From UBA1181 sp963631545 (GTDB lineage: Bacteria; Bacteroidota; Bacteroidia; Bacteroidales; Paludibacteraceae), in the NCBI GenBank assembly GCA_963631545.1, contig CAVGRN010000061.1, positions 1 to 13,394 on the forward strand: 13,394 bases of DNA. Direction: 5' to 3'. Below are positions 5,794 through 13,394 of the stretch, piece by piece (positions within the stretch are counted from its first letter, which is position 1; every line of letters starts with the position of its first letter). The notes beneath the pieces are model-generated. The model saw only the letters and a list, made by a program, of their open reading frames with translations, did no database searches and was not told where the DNA came from. The position numbers and the translations under genes were made by a program.

Positions 5794-6873
5794 ATGTTAG
5801 TTTTAGAGTTAGGAAACATAGTAGCGATGATACACCAAGCGCTATCAAGTTCATTGCCAGGATGGGCAACGAGTTTGATTGAGTGGGTTATCATCGGTGC
5901 AGTATTGTTAGCACTCTATGCGGTGTTGGCACTGATACTCATTTATTTGGAGCGTAAGATATGTGCGCGATTCCAATGTCGTTTAGGACCTAATCGTGTC
6001 GGACCTTTCGGAATTTTCCAGAGTATAGCCGATATGATCAAGATTTTGATAAAGGAACTTATCCACATCAATAATGTAGACCAGATATTGTTTAAGGCAG
6101 CGTTGTTCTTTGCGTTAGCAGGTTCGTTCTGTACGTTTGGAGCGTTGCAGTTTGGCAAAGACTTGGTATGCATCGATTTCAATGTCGGAGTGTTCTATTT
6201 GTTAGCCATTTCATCATTAGGAGTGATTGGTATTTTGTTGGCAGGATGGTCAAGTAACAACAAGTACACCTTGATTGGAGCGATGCGTAGTGGTGCGCAG
6301 CTCATCAGTTACGAGTTGTCTGCGGGACTTTCATTGATGGCTATGGTGCTTTTGTCTGGTTCACTTCAGATTTCAGACATCATTGCCGGTCAAGAAAGTG
6401 CGTGGTACATCTTCCAGGCACCATTACCTGCACTCGTAGCCTTCATCATCTATTTGATAGCAGGACATGCGGAGACCAATCGTGGCCCATTCGACTTGCC
6501 AGAGGCTGAGTCTGAGTTGACCGCAGGATACCACACAGAGTATTCAGGTATTCAGTTCGGATTCTTCTACTTGGCAGAGTACTTGAACATGTTCATTATT
6601 GCAGGAATCGCAGCAACCGTGTTCTTAGGCGGATGGCAGCCATTCCACATCAATGCAGAGTGGGCAGCAGGCTTCAACAGTGCGATGGATGTGATTCCAT
6701 CATGGTTGTGGTTCTTCGGAAAAGTCTTTGCGTTGGTATTGCTCAGTTTGTGGGTAAGATGGACGTTCCCAAGACTTAGAATTGACCAGTTGTTGCACCT
6801 TGAGTGGAAGATTTTGATGCCAATCAGTTTATTGAACTTATTGGTGATGGCCGTATGGGTGATAATTTTTTAA
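5794..6873 (+). CDS. nuoH: NADH-quinone oxidoreductase subunit H
   Basis: Membrane subunit that forms the quinone access channel and the start of the proton path. The 359 residues contain about eight or nine transmembrane helices. Signatures are RLGPNRVGPFGIFQSIAD (63-80), which includes the arginine-rich first cytoplasmic loop, GAMRSGAQLISYELSAGLS (162-180), and NRGPFDLPEAESELTAGYHT (229-248), followed by EYSGIQFGFFYLAEY. These Glu- and Arg-rich loops line the quinone tunnel. The start at 5794 follows an A-rich stretch without a Shine-Dalgarno site; a second in-frame ATG at 5827 would remove 11 N-terminal residues and is less likely. nuoI follows after 13 bases. Confidence 0.96.
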   Translation: MLVLELGNIVAMIHQALSSSLPGWATSLIEWVIIGAVLLALYAVLALILIYLERKICARFQCRLGPNRVGPFGIFQSIADMIKILIKELIHINNVDQILFKAALFFALAGSFCTFGALQFGKDLVCIDFNVGVFYLLAISSLGVIGILLAGWSSNNKYTLIGAMRSGAQLISYELSAGLSLMAMVLLSGSLQISDIIAGQESAWYIFQAPLPALVAFIIYLIAGHAETNRGPFDLPEAESELTAGYHTEYSGIQFGFFYLAEYLNMFIIAGIAATVFLGGWQPFHINAEWAAGFNSAMDVIPSWLWFFGKVFALVLLSLWVRWTFPRLRIDQLLHLEWKILMPISLLNLLVMAVWVIIF

Positions 6874-6886
6874 ATAAAGTAGAGAG

Positions 6887-7363
6887 ATGATACAATATAT
6901 AAAAGACTTATTTTCCGGCATTTGGAATTTATTGCAGGGAATGCGCATCTCCATGATAAATTTCATCCGAAAGCCAATTACCGAGGAGTATCCAGAGAAC
7001 CGCGGTAAGAAAGTGTATGCGGAGCGTTTTCGTGGAGAGTTGACAATGCCTCACAATGCCGACAACGAGCATAAGTGTACGGCGTGTGGACTTTGTCAGA
7101 TGAACTGTCCGAACGGAACGATCAAGGTCATCAAGAAAGACATTACGACAGAAGATGGCAAGACAAAGAAAGTCTTAGGACAATATTTGTATGACATTGG
7201 AAGTTGCACGTTCTGTGGACTTTGCACAACGAACTGTCCGCAGAAGGCGATTGTTTGGAGCAACAACTTCGAGCATTCAACCTTCACGAGAGATTCGTTG
7301 ATCAAGCAGTTGAACCAAGAAGGTTCAAAATTAGAGGAGAAGAAAAATAACCCTCAACAATAA
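6887..7363 (+). CDS. nuoI: NADH-quinone oxidoreductase subunit I (two [4Fe-4S] clusters)
   Basis: Ferredoxin-like subunit of the connecting module carrying clusters N6a and N6b, which relay electrons towards NuoB. Two intact CxxCxxCxxxCP motifs are present: Cys64, 67, 70 and 74 (CTACGLCQMNCP) and Cys107, 110, 113 and 117 (CTFCGLCTTNCP). The N-terminal 35 residues are amphipathic, as expected for the part that lies on the membrane arm. The 158-residue length is in the family's range. With no NADH module encoded nearby, NuoI is the exposed outermost Fe-S subunit and the likely entry point for a ferredoxin-type donor, as proposed for other 11-subunit complexes; that role is inference. Confidence 0.95.
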   Translation: MIQYIKDLFSGIWNLLQGMRISMINFIRKPITEEYPENRGKKVYAERFRGELTMPHNADNEHKCTACGLCQMNCPNGTIKVIKKDITTEDGKTKKVLGQYLYDIGSCTFCGLCTTNCPQKAIVWSNNFEHSTFTRDSLIKQLNQEGSKLEEKKNNPQQ

Positions 7364-7369
7364 ACTGAT

Positions 7370-7912
7370 ATGGAATATTTAACAGCAAGTAATATCATTT
7401 TTGTCATACTGTCGGCATGCGTGCTTTTGTTCGCAGCGTTGACGGTAACGACTACGAGAATCTTACGCGCTGCCACCTATTTGTTCTTCGTATTGTTTGG
7501 TATTGCAGGACTATACCTTCAGATGAACTACGAATTCTTGGCTGCGGTGCAACTTTCCGTATATGCGGGAGGTATTGTCATTCTCTTCATTTTTGCCATT
7601 GTTCTCGTCAAGAGTTTGGGTGACCAGAAAGAGAAGATGTCTAAGATCAAGTCGATTATGGGAGCGGTGGCAGCCCTCAGTGGATTGGCACTCACGCTCA
7701 TCACAGTTTTCAAGTACAAATTCGTCACTACCGATTATGCCCGCGCAGAGGAGATTGCCAACAATTTGGACATGCACCAGCTTGGCGATACGCTGATGGG
7801 AACAAACCAGTTTCAATATCTGTTGCCATTTGAGGCATCCAGTATCTTGTTGCTTGCGTGCATTATCGGAAGTTTAGTTGTGGCACAAATCAATAAGGAG
7901 GAGAAGAGATGA
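7370..7912 (+). CDS. nuoJ: NADH-quinone oxidoreductase subunit J
   Basis: Membrane subunit with five predicted transmembrane helices, located between NuoH and the antiporter-like subunits; its third helix takes part in the conformational coupling of complex I. The 180-residue protein shows the expected layout: four helices in the first 115 residues, including FAAVQLSVYAGGIVILFIFA-like sequence (LAAVQLSVYAGGIVILF) with the family's YAGAI/YVGAI-type element, then a soluble loop (about 118-155) and a final helix (SSILLLACIIGSLVVAQI). It starts 6 bases after nuoI, and its TGA overlaps the nuoK ATG (ATGA). Confidence 0.94.
   Translation: MEYLTASNIIFVILSACVLLFAALTVTTTRILRAATYLFFVLFGIAGLYLQMNYEFLAAVQLSVYAGGIVILFIFAIVLVKSLGDQKEKMSKIKSIMGAVAALSGLALTLITVFKYKFVTTDYARAEEIANNLDMHQLGDTLMGTNQFQYLLPFEASSILLLACIIGSLVVAQINKEEKR
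7895..7908 (+). promoter_or_regulatory. Strong Shine-Dalgarno site for nuoK
   Basis: AAGGAGG at 7895-7901 lies 7 bases before ATG 7909, inside the last codons of nuoJ. It fixes the nuoK start at 7909 rather than the ATG two codons later at 7915. It is unusually strong for this operon. Confidence 0.65.
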
Positions 7913-8220
7913 GTATGCCATTAGAATGTTACATTGTAGTCAGCACGCTACTTTTCTTCATTGGCGTGTTCGGCTTTATTGTACGTAAGAACCTCATTAG
8001 TATTTTGATGTCTATTGAGTTGATTCTCAACGCAGTGAACATCAATTTCGTTGCGTTCAACAGATTTTTGTATCCTGACCAGATGGAAGGATTCATCTAC
8101 AGTCTGTTCGTCATCGTCGTTGCAGCAGCAGAGACGGCAGTTGCAATTTCAATCATCATCAATGTATATCGTAAGAATAGAAACATTGATGCGAAGAATA
8201 TTAACGATTTAAAATACTAA
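7909..8220 (+). CDS. nuoK: NADH-quinone oxidoreductase subunit K
   Basis: Small membrane subunit related to MrpC antiporter subunits, with three transmembrane helices in 103 residues, the normal length. The two buried glutamates needed for proton transfer are present: Glu37 (SIELILNAVN) and Glu75 (AAAETAVAI), equivalent to E. coli Glu36 and Glu72. It overlaps nuoJ by 4 bases (ATGA) and is followed after 4 bases by nuoL, which points to coupled translation of J, K and L. Confidence 0.96.
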   Translation: MSMPLECYIVVSTLLFFIGVFGFIVRKNLISILMSIELILNAVNINFVAFNRFLYPDQMEGFIYSLFVIVVAAAETAVAISIIINVYRKNRNIDAKNINDLKY

Positions 8221-8224
8221 TGGC

Positions 8225-10150
8225 ATGGATTTTACAGTTTTAGCTCCTTTTGTATTGGCCCTGCCATTTGCGATGTTCCTCATCTTAGGATTGTTGGGCT
8301 ATAAGCTCTGCCCTAAGTGCGCAGGTTTATTAGGAACTACGGTTTTTGGTATCACCACTGTCATCTGCTACGGTATTGCTATTCAATACTTTATGGCCAA
8401 CTATGGCGGTGCCGAATATCCTAAAGAGGTACTTTTCAACATGGACTGGTTGCGAATGACCGACTCGTTGGTCATCAGCATAGGATTCTTGTTAGACCCA
8501 ATCTCAGCAATGATGTTGGTGGTTATTTCGACCGTTTCTTTTATGGTTCATATCTACAGTATGGGCTATATGCACGGTGAAGAAGGATTCCAGCGTTACT
8601 ACGCCGTTCTCTCCCTCTTCTCGTTCGCAATGTTGGGATTGGTTGTTGCCACAAACATTTTCCAGATGTATATCTTCTGGGAGTTGGTGGGTGTTTCATC
8701 ATTCTTGCTCATCAGTTTCTACTTCAAGAAGCCATCTGCCGTAAGAGCAGCAAAGAAGGCGTTCATCGTAACACGTTTCGCCGATATGTTCTTCTTGATT
8801 GGTATCTTGATTATCTCCTACTACACTCAGACATTCGACTTCGGTCCGTTGACAAGCGTTACTGACAATCACGTTGCTATTGTCAACAGCACAATGGGTG
8901 GAGTTACCCTCGGAGGATTCTCAATCATCTCGATTGCAGTGTTCTTGATTTTCTTGGGAGGTGCTGGTAAATCAGCCATGTTCCCATTCCATATTTGGTT
9001 GCCAGACGCAATGGAAGGTCCAACACCTGCCTCTGCCTTGATCCACGCCGCAACAATGGTTGTAGCAGGAGTTTACTTGGTGGCACGTTTGTTCCCTATC
9101 TACTGCTTCGAAGCACCATTCGTGTTGGAGGTCATCGCCTACATCGGTGCGTTCACTTCCCTCTTCGCAGCGGTCATTGCTTGCACGCAGACAGATATCA
9201 AGAGAGTGCTTGCATTCTCTACCATCTCGCAGATTGCCTATATGATGGTTGCCTTGGGTGTTTCAGGATATGGCGCACAAGAAGGTTTGGGTTACACCGC
9301 TTCAATGTGGCACTTGTTCACACACGCAATGTTCAAAGCCACCTTGTTCTTGGCTGCAGGTTGTATCATCCACGCAGTTCACAGCAACGAGATGGACGCT
9401 ATGGGCGGACTTTGGAAATACTTGAAGATCACGCACATCACGTTCCTCATCGCATGTCTTGCCATTGCAGGTATCTTCCCATTCTCAGGATTCTTCTCTA
9501 AGGATGAGATTTTGGTAGCAGCACACGAGTCTGCACCTGTTCTTTACTGGTGTCAGACCTTTGTAGCCGGCCTCACCGCCTTCTACATGTTCCGTCTCTA
9601 CTTCCGCATCTTCTGGTACGACACACCAGACTACAGCCACCACACACCACACGAGGCACCAACCAACATGTGGTTCCCATTGGTTGTCTTGACAGTCTAC
9701 ACGTTGACCAGTGGATGGTTCCCATTCAGCAAGATGATTTCATCAGACTATGTCGGATATGAGATCCACACACACTGGAACGTAGCAATTCCAAGTTTGT
9801 GCGTAGCAGCCATCGGTATTGCGATTGCAGCATTCCTCTACTACAAGAAGAATGAGAAGCCAGACCGCATTGCAAACGCAGTCAAAGGCTTCTACACAGC
9901 AGCATGCCATCGTTTCTATATCGACGAGGTTTACTTGTTCGTTACCAACAACATCATCTTCCAACGTATTTGCCAACCTATCGCTTGGTTCGACAGACAC
10001 GTCATCGACGGATTCATGAATTTGTTGTCATGGATAACTAACAAGACTTCTGAAGAGACGAAAGAAATTCAGAGCGGATATGTTCAGAGTTATGCTTGGT
10101 TCTTCATCATGGGCGTCATTGTCATAACAGCATTATCGTTGTATCTCTAA
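8225..10150 (+). CDS. nuoL: NADH-quinone oxidoreductase subunit L
   Basis: Distal antiporter-like proton-pumping subunit of the membrane arm, 641 residues, slightly longer than E. coli NuoL (613). The key charged residues are in place: Glu153 in the TM5 motif FWELVG, Lys249 in TM7 (GKSAMFPFHIWLPDAMEGPT, 248-267), Lys371 in FTHAMFKATLFL, and Lys426 in GFFSKDEIL. The last 110 residues contain the long lateral helix region (about 555-600, aromatic and amphipathic) and a final anchor helix ending in LSLYL. The start is the ATG at 8225; an overlapping ATG at 8220 is in another frame that stops after seven codons. nuoM follows after 18 bases. Confidence 0.96.
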   Translation: MDFTVLAPFVLALPFAMFLILGLLGYKLCPKCAGLLGTTVFGITTVICYGIAIQYFMANYGGAEYPKEVLFNMDWLRMTDSLVISIGFLLDPISAMMLVVISTVSFMVHIYSMGYMHGEEGFQRYYAVLSLFSFAMLGLVVATNIFQMYIFWELVGVSSFLLISFYFKKPSAVRAAKKAFIVTRFADMFFLIGILIISYYTQTFDFGPLTSVTDNHVAIVNSTMGGVTLGGFSIISIAVFLIFLGGAGKSAMFPFHIWLPDAMEGPTPASALIHAATMVVAGVYLVARLFPIYCFEAPFVLEVIAYIGAFTSLFAAVIACTQTDIKRVLAFSTISQIAYMMVALGVSGYGAQEGLGYTASMWHLFTHAMFKATLFLAAGCIIHAVHSNEMDAMGGLWKYLKITHITFLIACLAIAGIFPFSGFFSKDEILVAAHESAPVLYWCQTFVAGLTAFYMFRLYFRIFWYDTPDYSHHTPHEAPTNMWFPLVVLTVYTLTSGWFPFSKMISSDYVGYEIHTHWNVAIPSLCVAAIGIAIAAFLYYKKNEKPDRIANAVKGFYTAACHRFYIDEVYLFVTNNIIFQRICQPIAWFDRHVIDGFMNLLSWITNKTSEETKEIQSGYVQSYAWFFIMGVIVITALSLYL

Positions 10151-10168
10151 TAGAAAAATAGTACGACA

Positions 10169-11683
10169 ATGAATATTTTATCATTATTTGTAATCATTCC
10201 CCTCGTCATGATGGTGATACTTTTCTGTATCCCTGGGGAAAAGAAGAGTTTGATTAGGACTGTCATGGCTATTGGAGGATTTGCTTTGTTGGCGACCTCA
10301 GCCTACTTGACAATCACCTACTTAGGAATGAGAGAGAGCGGCGTCACAGACGAGTTCGTATTCACGCAATCCGTTATGTGGTATGAGGCTTTGAACATTC
10401 ACTACTCTGTTGGAGTCGACGGTGTGTCTGTAGCAATGTTGCTGCTTTCTTCTATCGTCGTTATCACAGGAACATTCGTTTCATACGCTATCGAGAATAA
10501 AACAAAGGAATATTTCTTGTGGTTCTTGATGCTTTCAATCGGTGTTTACGGATTCTTCATCTCGTTAGACCTCTTCACCATGTTCCTCTTCTACGAGGTT
10601 GCATTGATCCCAATGTACCTCCTCATCGGACTTTGGGGAAGTGGAAACAAAGAGTACTCAGCCATGAAGTTGACCTTGATGTTGATGGGAGGTTCAGCCT
10701 TCTTGATGGTCGGCATCTTGGGTATCTACTACTACTCTATTCCAGAAGGAGGAGTTGCAACATTCAACATTCAAGAGATTTCGCGCAATGTGGCAGCCTC
10801 TGCAGCAGCAGGAGCAGACATGCATTGGCAGTACATCTTCTTCCCTCTCACCTTCATCGGATTCGGTGTTTTGGGTGCTATGTTCCCATTCCACACTTGG
10901 TCGCCTGATGGTCACGCCTGCGCCCCTACTGCAGTGTCAATGTTGCACGCCGGAGTGTTGATGAAATTGGGAGGTTACGGATGTTTCCGCGTGGCAATGT
11001 ATTTGATGCCACAAGCCGCTAACGACTTGGCTTGGATTTTCATCATCCTGACAGGTATCAGTGTTGTCTACGGAGCGTTCAGCGCATGCGTACAGAACGA
11101 TTTGAAGTACATCAACGCCTACTCATCAGTGAGCCACTGTGGTTTGGTGTTGTTCGCCCTTTTGATGATGAACAAGACAGCGATGACAGGAGCCATCCTT
11201 CAGATGGTGTCTCACGGTTTGATGACAGCCTTGTTCTTCGCCTTGATTGGTATGATCTACGGAAGAACCCACACCCGTGATATTCGCGAGATGGGCGGTT
11301 TGATGAAGGTGATGCCAGTGCTTTGCGTTTGCTATGTGATTGCAGGTATGGCTTCTCTCGGATTGCCAGGTTTGAGCGGATTCGTCGCTGAGATGACCAT
11401 CTTCGTCGGAGCGTTCCAACACCCAGACTTGTTCCACAGAGTGTTCGTGATTTTGACATGTACCTCAATCGTCATCACGGCGGTTTACATTCTCCGTGTG
11501 GTCGGCAAGATCCTCTTCGGACCAATGCAAGACCCACACCACGAGACGTTGACAGATGCTATCTGGTATGAGAAAATAGCAGTGTTTGGTTTGATTTTCG
11601 CCATTGCCGCTATCGGTCTCGCACCACTCTGGTTGTCGAACATGATTGGAGGCGGTATCGAAAACTTGGTTAAAATATTCTAA
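10169..11683 (+). CDS. nuoM: NADH-quinone oxidoreductase subunit M, TM7 lysine replaced by leucine
   Basis: Central antiporter-like subunit of the membrane arm, 504 residues, about fourteen transmembrane helices. Glu143 (FYEVALIPMY), Lys266 (GVLMKLGGYG), His323 (SVSHCG), His349 (QMVSHGL) and Glu408 (FVAEMTIF) match the functional residues of E. coli NuoM. The TM7 segment reads GFGVLGAMFPFHTWSPDGHA (231-250), while E. coli and most NuoM proteins have a lysine before the VPxHxWLPDAH motif. Leu235 occupies that lysine position (E. coli Lys234). NuoL and NuoN in the same operon keep their TM7 lysines. The family assignment is secure; whether this variant pumps by the usual path is open. Confidence 0.95.
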   Translation: MNILSLFVIIPLVMMVILFCIPGEKKSLIRTVMAIGGFALLATSAYLTITYLGMRESGVTDEFVFTQSVMWYEALNIHYSVGVDGVSVAMLLLSSIVVITGTFVSYAIENKTKEYFLWFLMLSIGVYGFFISLDLFTMFLFYEVALIPMYLLIGLWGSGNKEYSAMKLTLMLMGGSAFLMVGILGIYYYSIPEGGVATFNIQEISRNVAASAAAGADMHWQYIFFPLTFIGFGVLGAMFPFHTWSPDGHACAPTAVSMLHAGVLMKLGGYGCFRVAMYLMPQAANDLAWIFIILTGISVVYGAFSACVQNDLKYINAYSSVSHCGLVLFALLMMNKTAMTGAILQMVSHGLMTALFFALIGMIYGRTHTRDIREMGGLMKVMPVLCVCYVIAGMASLGLPGLSGFVAEMTIFVGAFQHPDLFHRVFVILTCTSIVITAVYILRVVGKILFGPMQDPHHETLTDAIWYEKIAVFGLIFAIAAIGLAPLWLSNMIGGGIENLVKIF

Positions 11684-11720
11684 TGAGTTGAACGACTCGA
11701 ATTTGATAAAACTATAGAAT

Positions 11721-13142
11721 ATGGATTATAGTAATTTCCTAATTATGAACCACGAACTATCATTGGTAGTGGTTTTGATATTGACCTTGTTGGCAGATTT
11801 GCTGTGGGGAAAAGAGAAGAAGGGATTCCAACTCTTCACCATTGCTCTCTTTGCCATCCATACGGCGTTAGGTTTCTTCGCATGGAACATTGGCGACGCT
11901 GAGTCGTTCGGAGGTATGTATGTAACCTCTCCTATTCATGTGTTTGTGAAGAACATCTTGAATATCGGTACGCTCTTCGTGTTCCTCTTCGGATATGAGT
12001 GGAATAAGACGACCAACTACAAATATGTTGGCGAGTTCTATTTCTTGACCCTTGCGACACTCTTCGGAATGTACTTGATGATCTCATCGGGCGACTTCCT
12101 CTTGTTCTACATCGGTTTGGAGACCGCTTCTATCCCAATGGCAACATTGGTAGCCTTCAACAAGAAAGAGAATGTATCGGCAGAGGCAGCAGCCAAGTAT
12201 ATCTTGACAGCAGCCTTCTCATCAGGTGTGATGCTCTTCGGTATCTCATTGATCTACGGCACTTGCGGTTCGCTCTACTTCAGCGAGGTAGCAACCAACT
12301 TCACCGCAACCCCACTCCACGTCATGGCAGCCATCTTCTTCTTGGCAGGTTTGGGCTTCAAGATCTCACTCGTGCCATTCCACTTGTGGACAGCCGACAC
12401 CTACCAAGGTGCGCCAACAGCAGTTACCGCTTACCTTTCAGTTATCTCTAAGGGAGCAGCAGCCTTCACGTTGATGTGCATTTTGATCAAGGCGTTCTCG
12501 AACTACCCAGAAGTTTGGAAACAGTTCTTCTGGTGGATCATCGTCATCACGATCACTGTCGGTAACCTCTTCGCTATCCGTCAAAAGAACTTGAAGAGAT
12601 TCTTGGCGTTCTCATCAATCTCACAAGCAGGATATTTGATGTTGGGAGTTTACGCTGGCACTGCACAAGGTATGGCATCAATGGTGTTCTACTTGTTCAT
12701 CTACATGTTCACCAACTTGGCAGCCTTCGGTGTGATTGCAACGATCGAGAACAAGACAGGCAAGGTCATGATGGACGATTACGACGGACTCTACGAGACC
12801 AACCCTAAGTTGGCGTTGGTAATGATGTTGGCGATGTTCTCCCTCGGAGGTATTCCAATCTTCGCAGGATTCTTCAGCAAGTTCTTCATCTTCGCATCAG
12901 CGATCCAGCAAGGAGAAGTGCTTTTGGTATTCCTCGCCTTGTTGAACACCATCATCTCCCTCTTCTACTATTTGTTAGTAGTGAAGGCGATGTTCATCAA
13001 GAAGTCTGACGCACCGATTGCCACTTTCAAGAGCGATTGCGCAGCCCGCGTTGGTTTAGTGATCTGCACAGTCGGCATGATTGTCTTAGGCTTGATCAGT
13101 CCAATCTACGAATACATCAACGGCATCAGTTTCGGAATGTAG
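11721..13142 (+). CDS. nuoN: NADH-quinone oxidoreductase subunit N
   Basis: Third antiporter-like subunit, next to NuoK in the membrane arm, 473 residues, close to E. coli NuoN (485). Glu134 (FYIGLETASIPM), Lys214 in TM7 (LGFKISLVPFHLWTADTYQG), Lys244 (SVISKGAA) and Lys387 (FAGFFSKFFIFA) correspond to the proton-path residues, so the half-channels look complete. It is the last gene of the operon, separated from nuoM by 37 bases without a terminator and followed 19 bases after its stop by a strong terminator. Confidence 0.95.
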   Translation: MDYSNFLIMNHELSLVVVLILTLLADLLWGKEKKGFQLFTIALFAIHTALGFFAWNIGDAESFGGMYVTSPIHVFVKNILNIGTLFVFLFGYEWNKTTNYKYVGEFYFLTLATLFGMYLMISSGDFLLFYIGLETASIPMATLVAFNKKENVSAEAAAKYILTAAFSSGVMLFGISLIYGTCGSLYFSEVATNFTATPLHVMAAIFFLAGLGFKISLVPFHLWTADTYQGAPTAVTAYLSVISKGAAAFTLMCILIKAFSNYPEVWKQFFWWIIVITITVGNLFAIRQKNLKRFLAFSSISQAGYLMLGVYAGTAQGMASMVFYLFIYMFTNLAAFGVIATIENKTGKVMMDDYDGLYETNPKLALVMMLAMFSLGGIPIFAGFFSKFFIFASAIQQGEVLLVFLALLNTIISLFYYLLVVKAMFIKKSDAPIATFKSDCAARVGLVICTVGMIVLGLISPIYEYINGISFGM

Positions 13143-13161
13143 GAGTAAGATTTACGAATAT

Positions 13162-13193
13162 AAAGGGAAGGCTTGCGGGTCTTCCCTTTTTTT
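13162..13193 (+). terminator. Intrinsic terminator closing the nuo operon
   Basis: AAAGGGAAG (13162-13170) pairs perfectly with CTTCCCTTT (13181-13189) over 9 base pairs around a 10-base loop, followed by seven T (13187-13193, partly in the stem). It lies 19 bases after the nuoN stop codon. Confidence 0.9.
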
Positions 13194-13228
13194 GTGGGGT
13201 ACGATACGGAAATATTAGAGAAATTGAG

Positions 13229-13236
13229 TAAATTTG
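13229..13236 (+). promoter_or_regulatory. Candidate -7 box upstream of the nucleotidyltransferase
   Basis: TAAATTTG matches the Bacteroides -7 consensus TAnnTTTG at every fixed base and lies 16 bases before the next start codon. No TTTG-like -33 box is found at the usual 19-21 base spacing, so the call is weak, and the untranslated leader would be very short. Confidence 0.3.
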
Positions 13237-13252
13237 GAGAAAACAGTTTCCG

Positions 13253-13394
13253 ATGGAGAAAGAACGCGTCATAGAGGCAATACATAACACGTTGCATGAG
13301 GTTGATCCACATGCAAAAGCCATTCTGTTCGGTTCACGAGCCAGAGGAACAGAGCGCAAGGACAGCGATTGGGACATACTCATCTTGATAGACA
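13253..13394 (+). CDS. MNT-type minimal nucleotidyltransferase (3' end cut by window edge)
   Basis: Only the first 47 codons are present. The peptide has a short N-terminal helix followed by FGSRARGTERKDSDWDILI (26-44): Gly27-Ser28 and the metal-binding pair Asp39 and Asp41 match the GSxxxGx(n)DxD signature of the DNA polymerase beta superfamily. Proteins of this size class are often paired with a HEPN-domain protein, in some cases as antitoxins that modify the HEPN toxin, but many stand alone or have unknown function, and the possible partner lies outside the window. The start at 13253 is the first ATG after an in-frame TAA at 13229. It lies beyond the nuo terminator and so is probably transcribed independently. 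Confidence 0.85.
   Translation, partial: MEKERVIEAIHNTLHEVDPHAKAILFGSRARGTERKDSDWDILILID

Noticed and set aside
11684..11720. Possible hairpin (GAGT/ACTC) and CGAATTTG -7-like box between nuoM and nuoN
   Set aside because: The stem is only four pairs with no T run, and the box misses both leading consensus bases. The gap looks like a simple intra-operon spacer.

Overview
This window looks like a chromosomal segment from a member of the Bacteroidota, most likely the order Bacteroidales. I base this on four things: promoter-like sequences of the Bacteroides type (TTTG at -33, TAnnTTTG at -7), weak or A-rich translation starts in place of regular Shine-Dalgarno sites, a nuo operon with fused nuoC-nuoD and no nuoE, nuoF or nuoG, and an adjacent aspartate kinase and carboxynorspermidine/carboxyspermidine decarboxylase pair. 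I cannot assign a genus from sequence alone.

Layout. Positions 1-2615 are on the minus strand. An aspartate kinase (1230-2615) is followed by nspC (1133 down to 1, lacking at most its last codons), with a strong minus-strand terminator hairpin between them. Positions 2616-3159 are a 544-base divergent intergenic region. It holds a candidate promoter for the kinase, a perfect hairpin, a run of A-tracts, a dyad overlapping the -33 box of a good Bacteroides-type promoter pointing towards nuo, and a transcribed leader. The leader carries a 25-codon ORF and a perfect intrinsic terminator before nuoA. Positions 3160-13142 are a tightly packed plus-strand operon nuoA-B-CD-H-I-J-K-L-M-N, closed by a terminator at 13162-13193. 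The window ends inside a small plus-strand nucleotidyltransferase gene of the MNT type.

How the genes work together. The ten nuo genes encode eleven complex I subunits (C and D are fused): the connecting Fe-S module (B, CD, I) and the complete membrane proton-pumping arm (A, H, J, K, L, M, N). The NADH-oxidising module is absent from the operon, so the electron donor is not evident and may be a reduced ferredoxin or flavodoxin, or a separately encoded input protein. The minus-strand pair connects through metabolism: aspartate kinase starts the route to aspartate semialdehyde, which carboxy(nor)spermidine dehydrogenase condenses with a diamine, and NspC decarboxylates the product to a polyamine.

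The points most worth a second look are the possible transcription-attenuation leader in front of nuoA and the replacement in NuoM of the highly conserved TM7 lysine (E. coli Lys234) by leucine, while NuoL and NuoN keep theirs. Third is the divergent substrate motif of the aspartate kinase next to nspC. I saw no mobile elements, CRISPR arrays, tRNA or rRNA genes.
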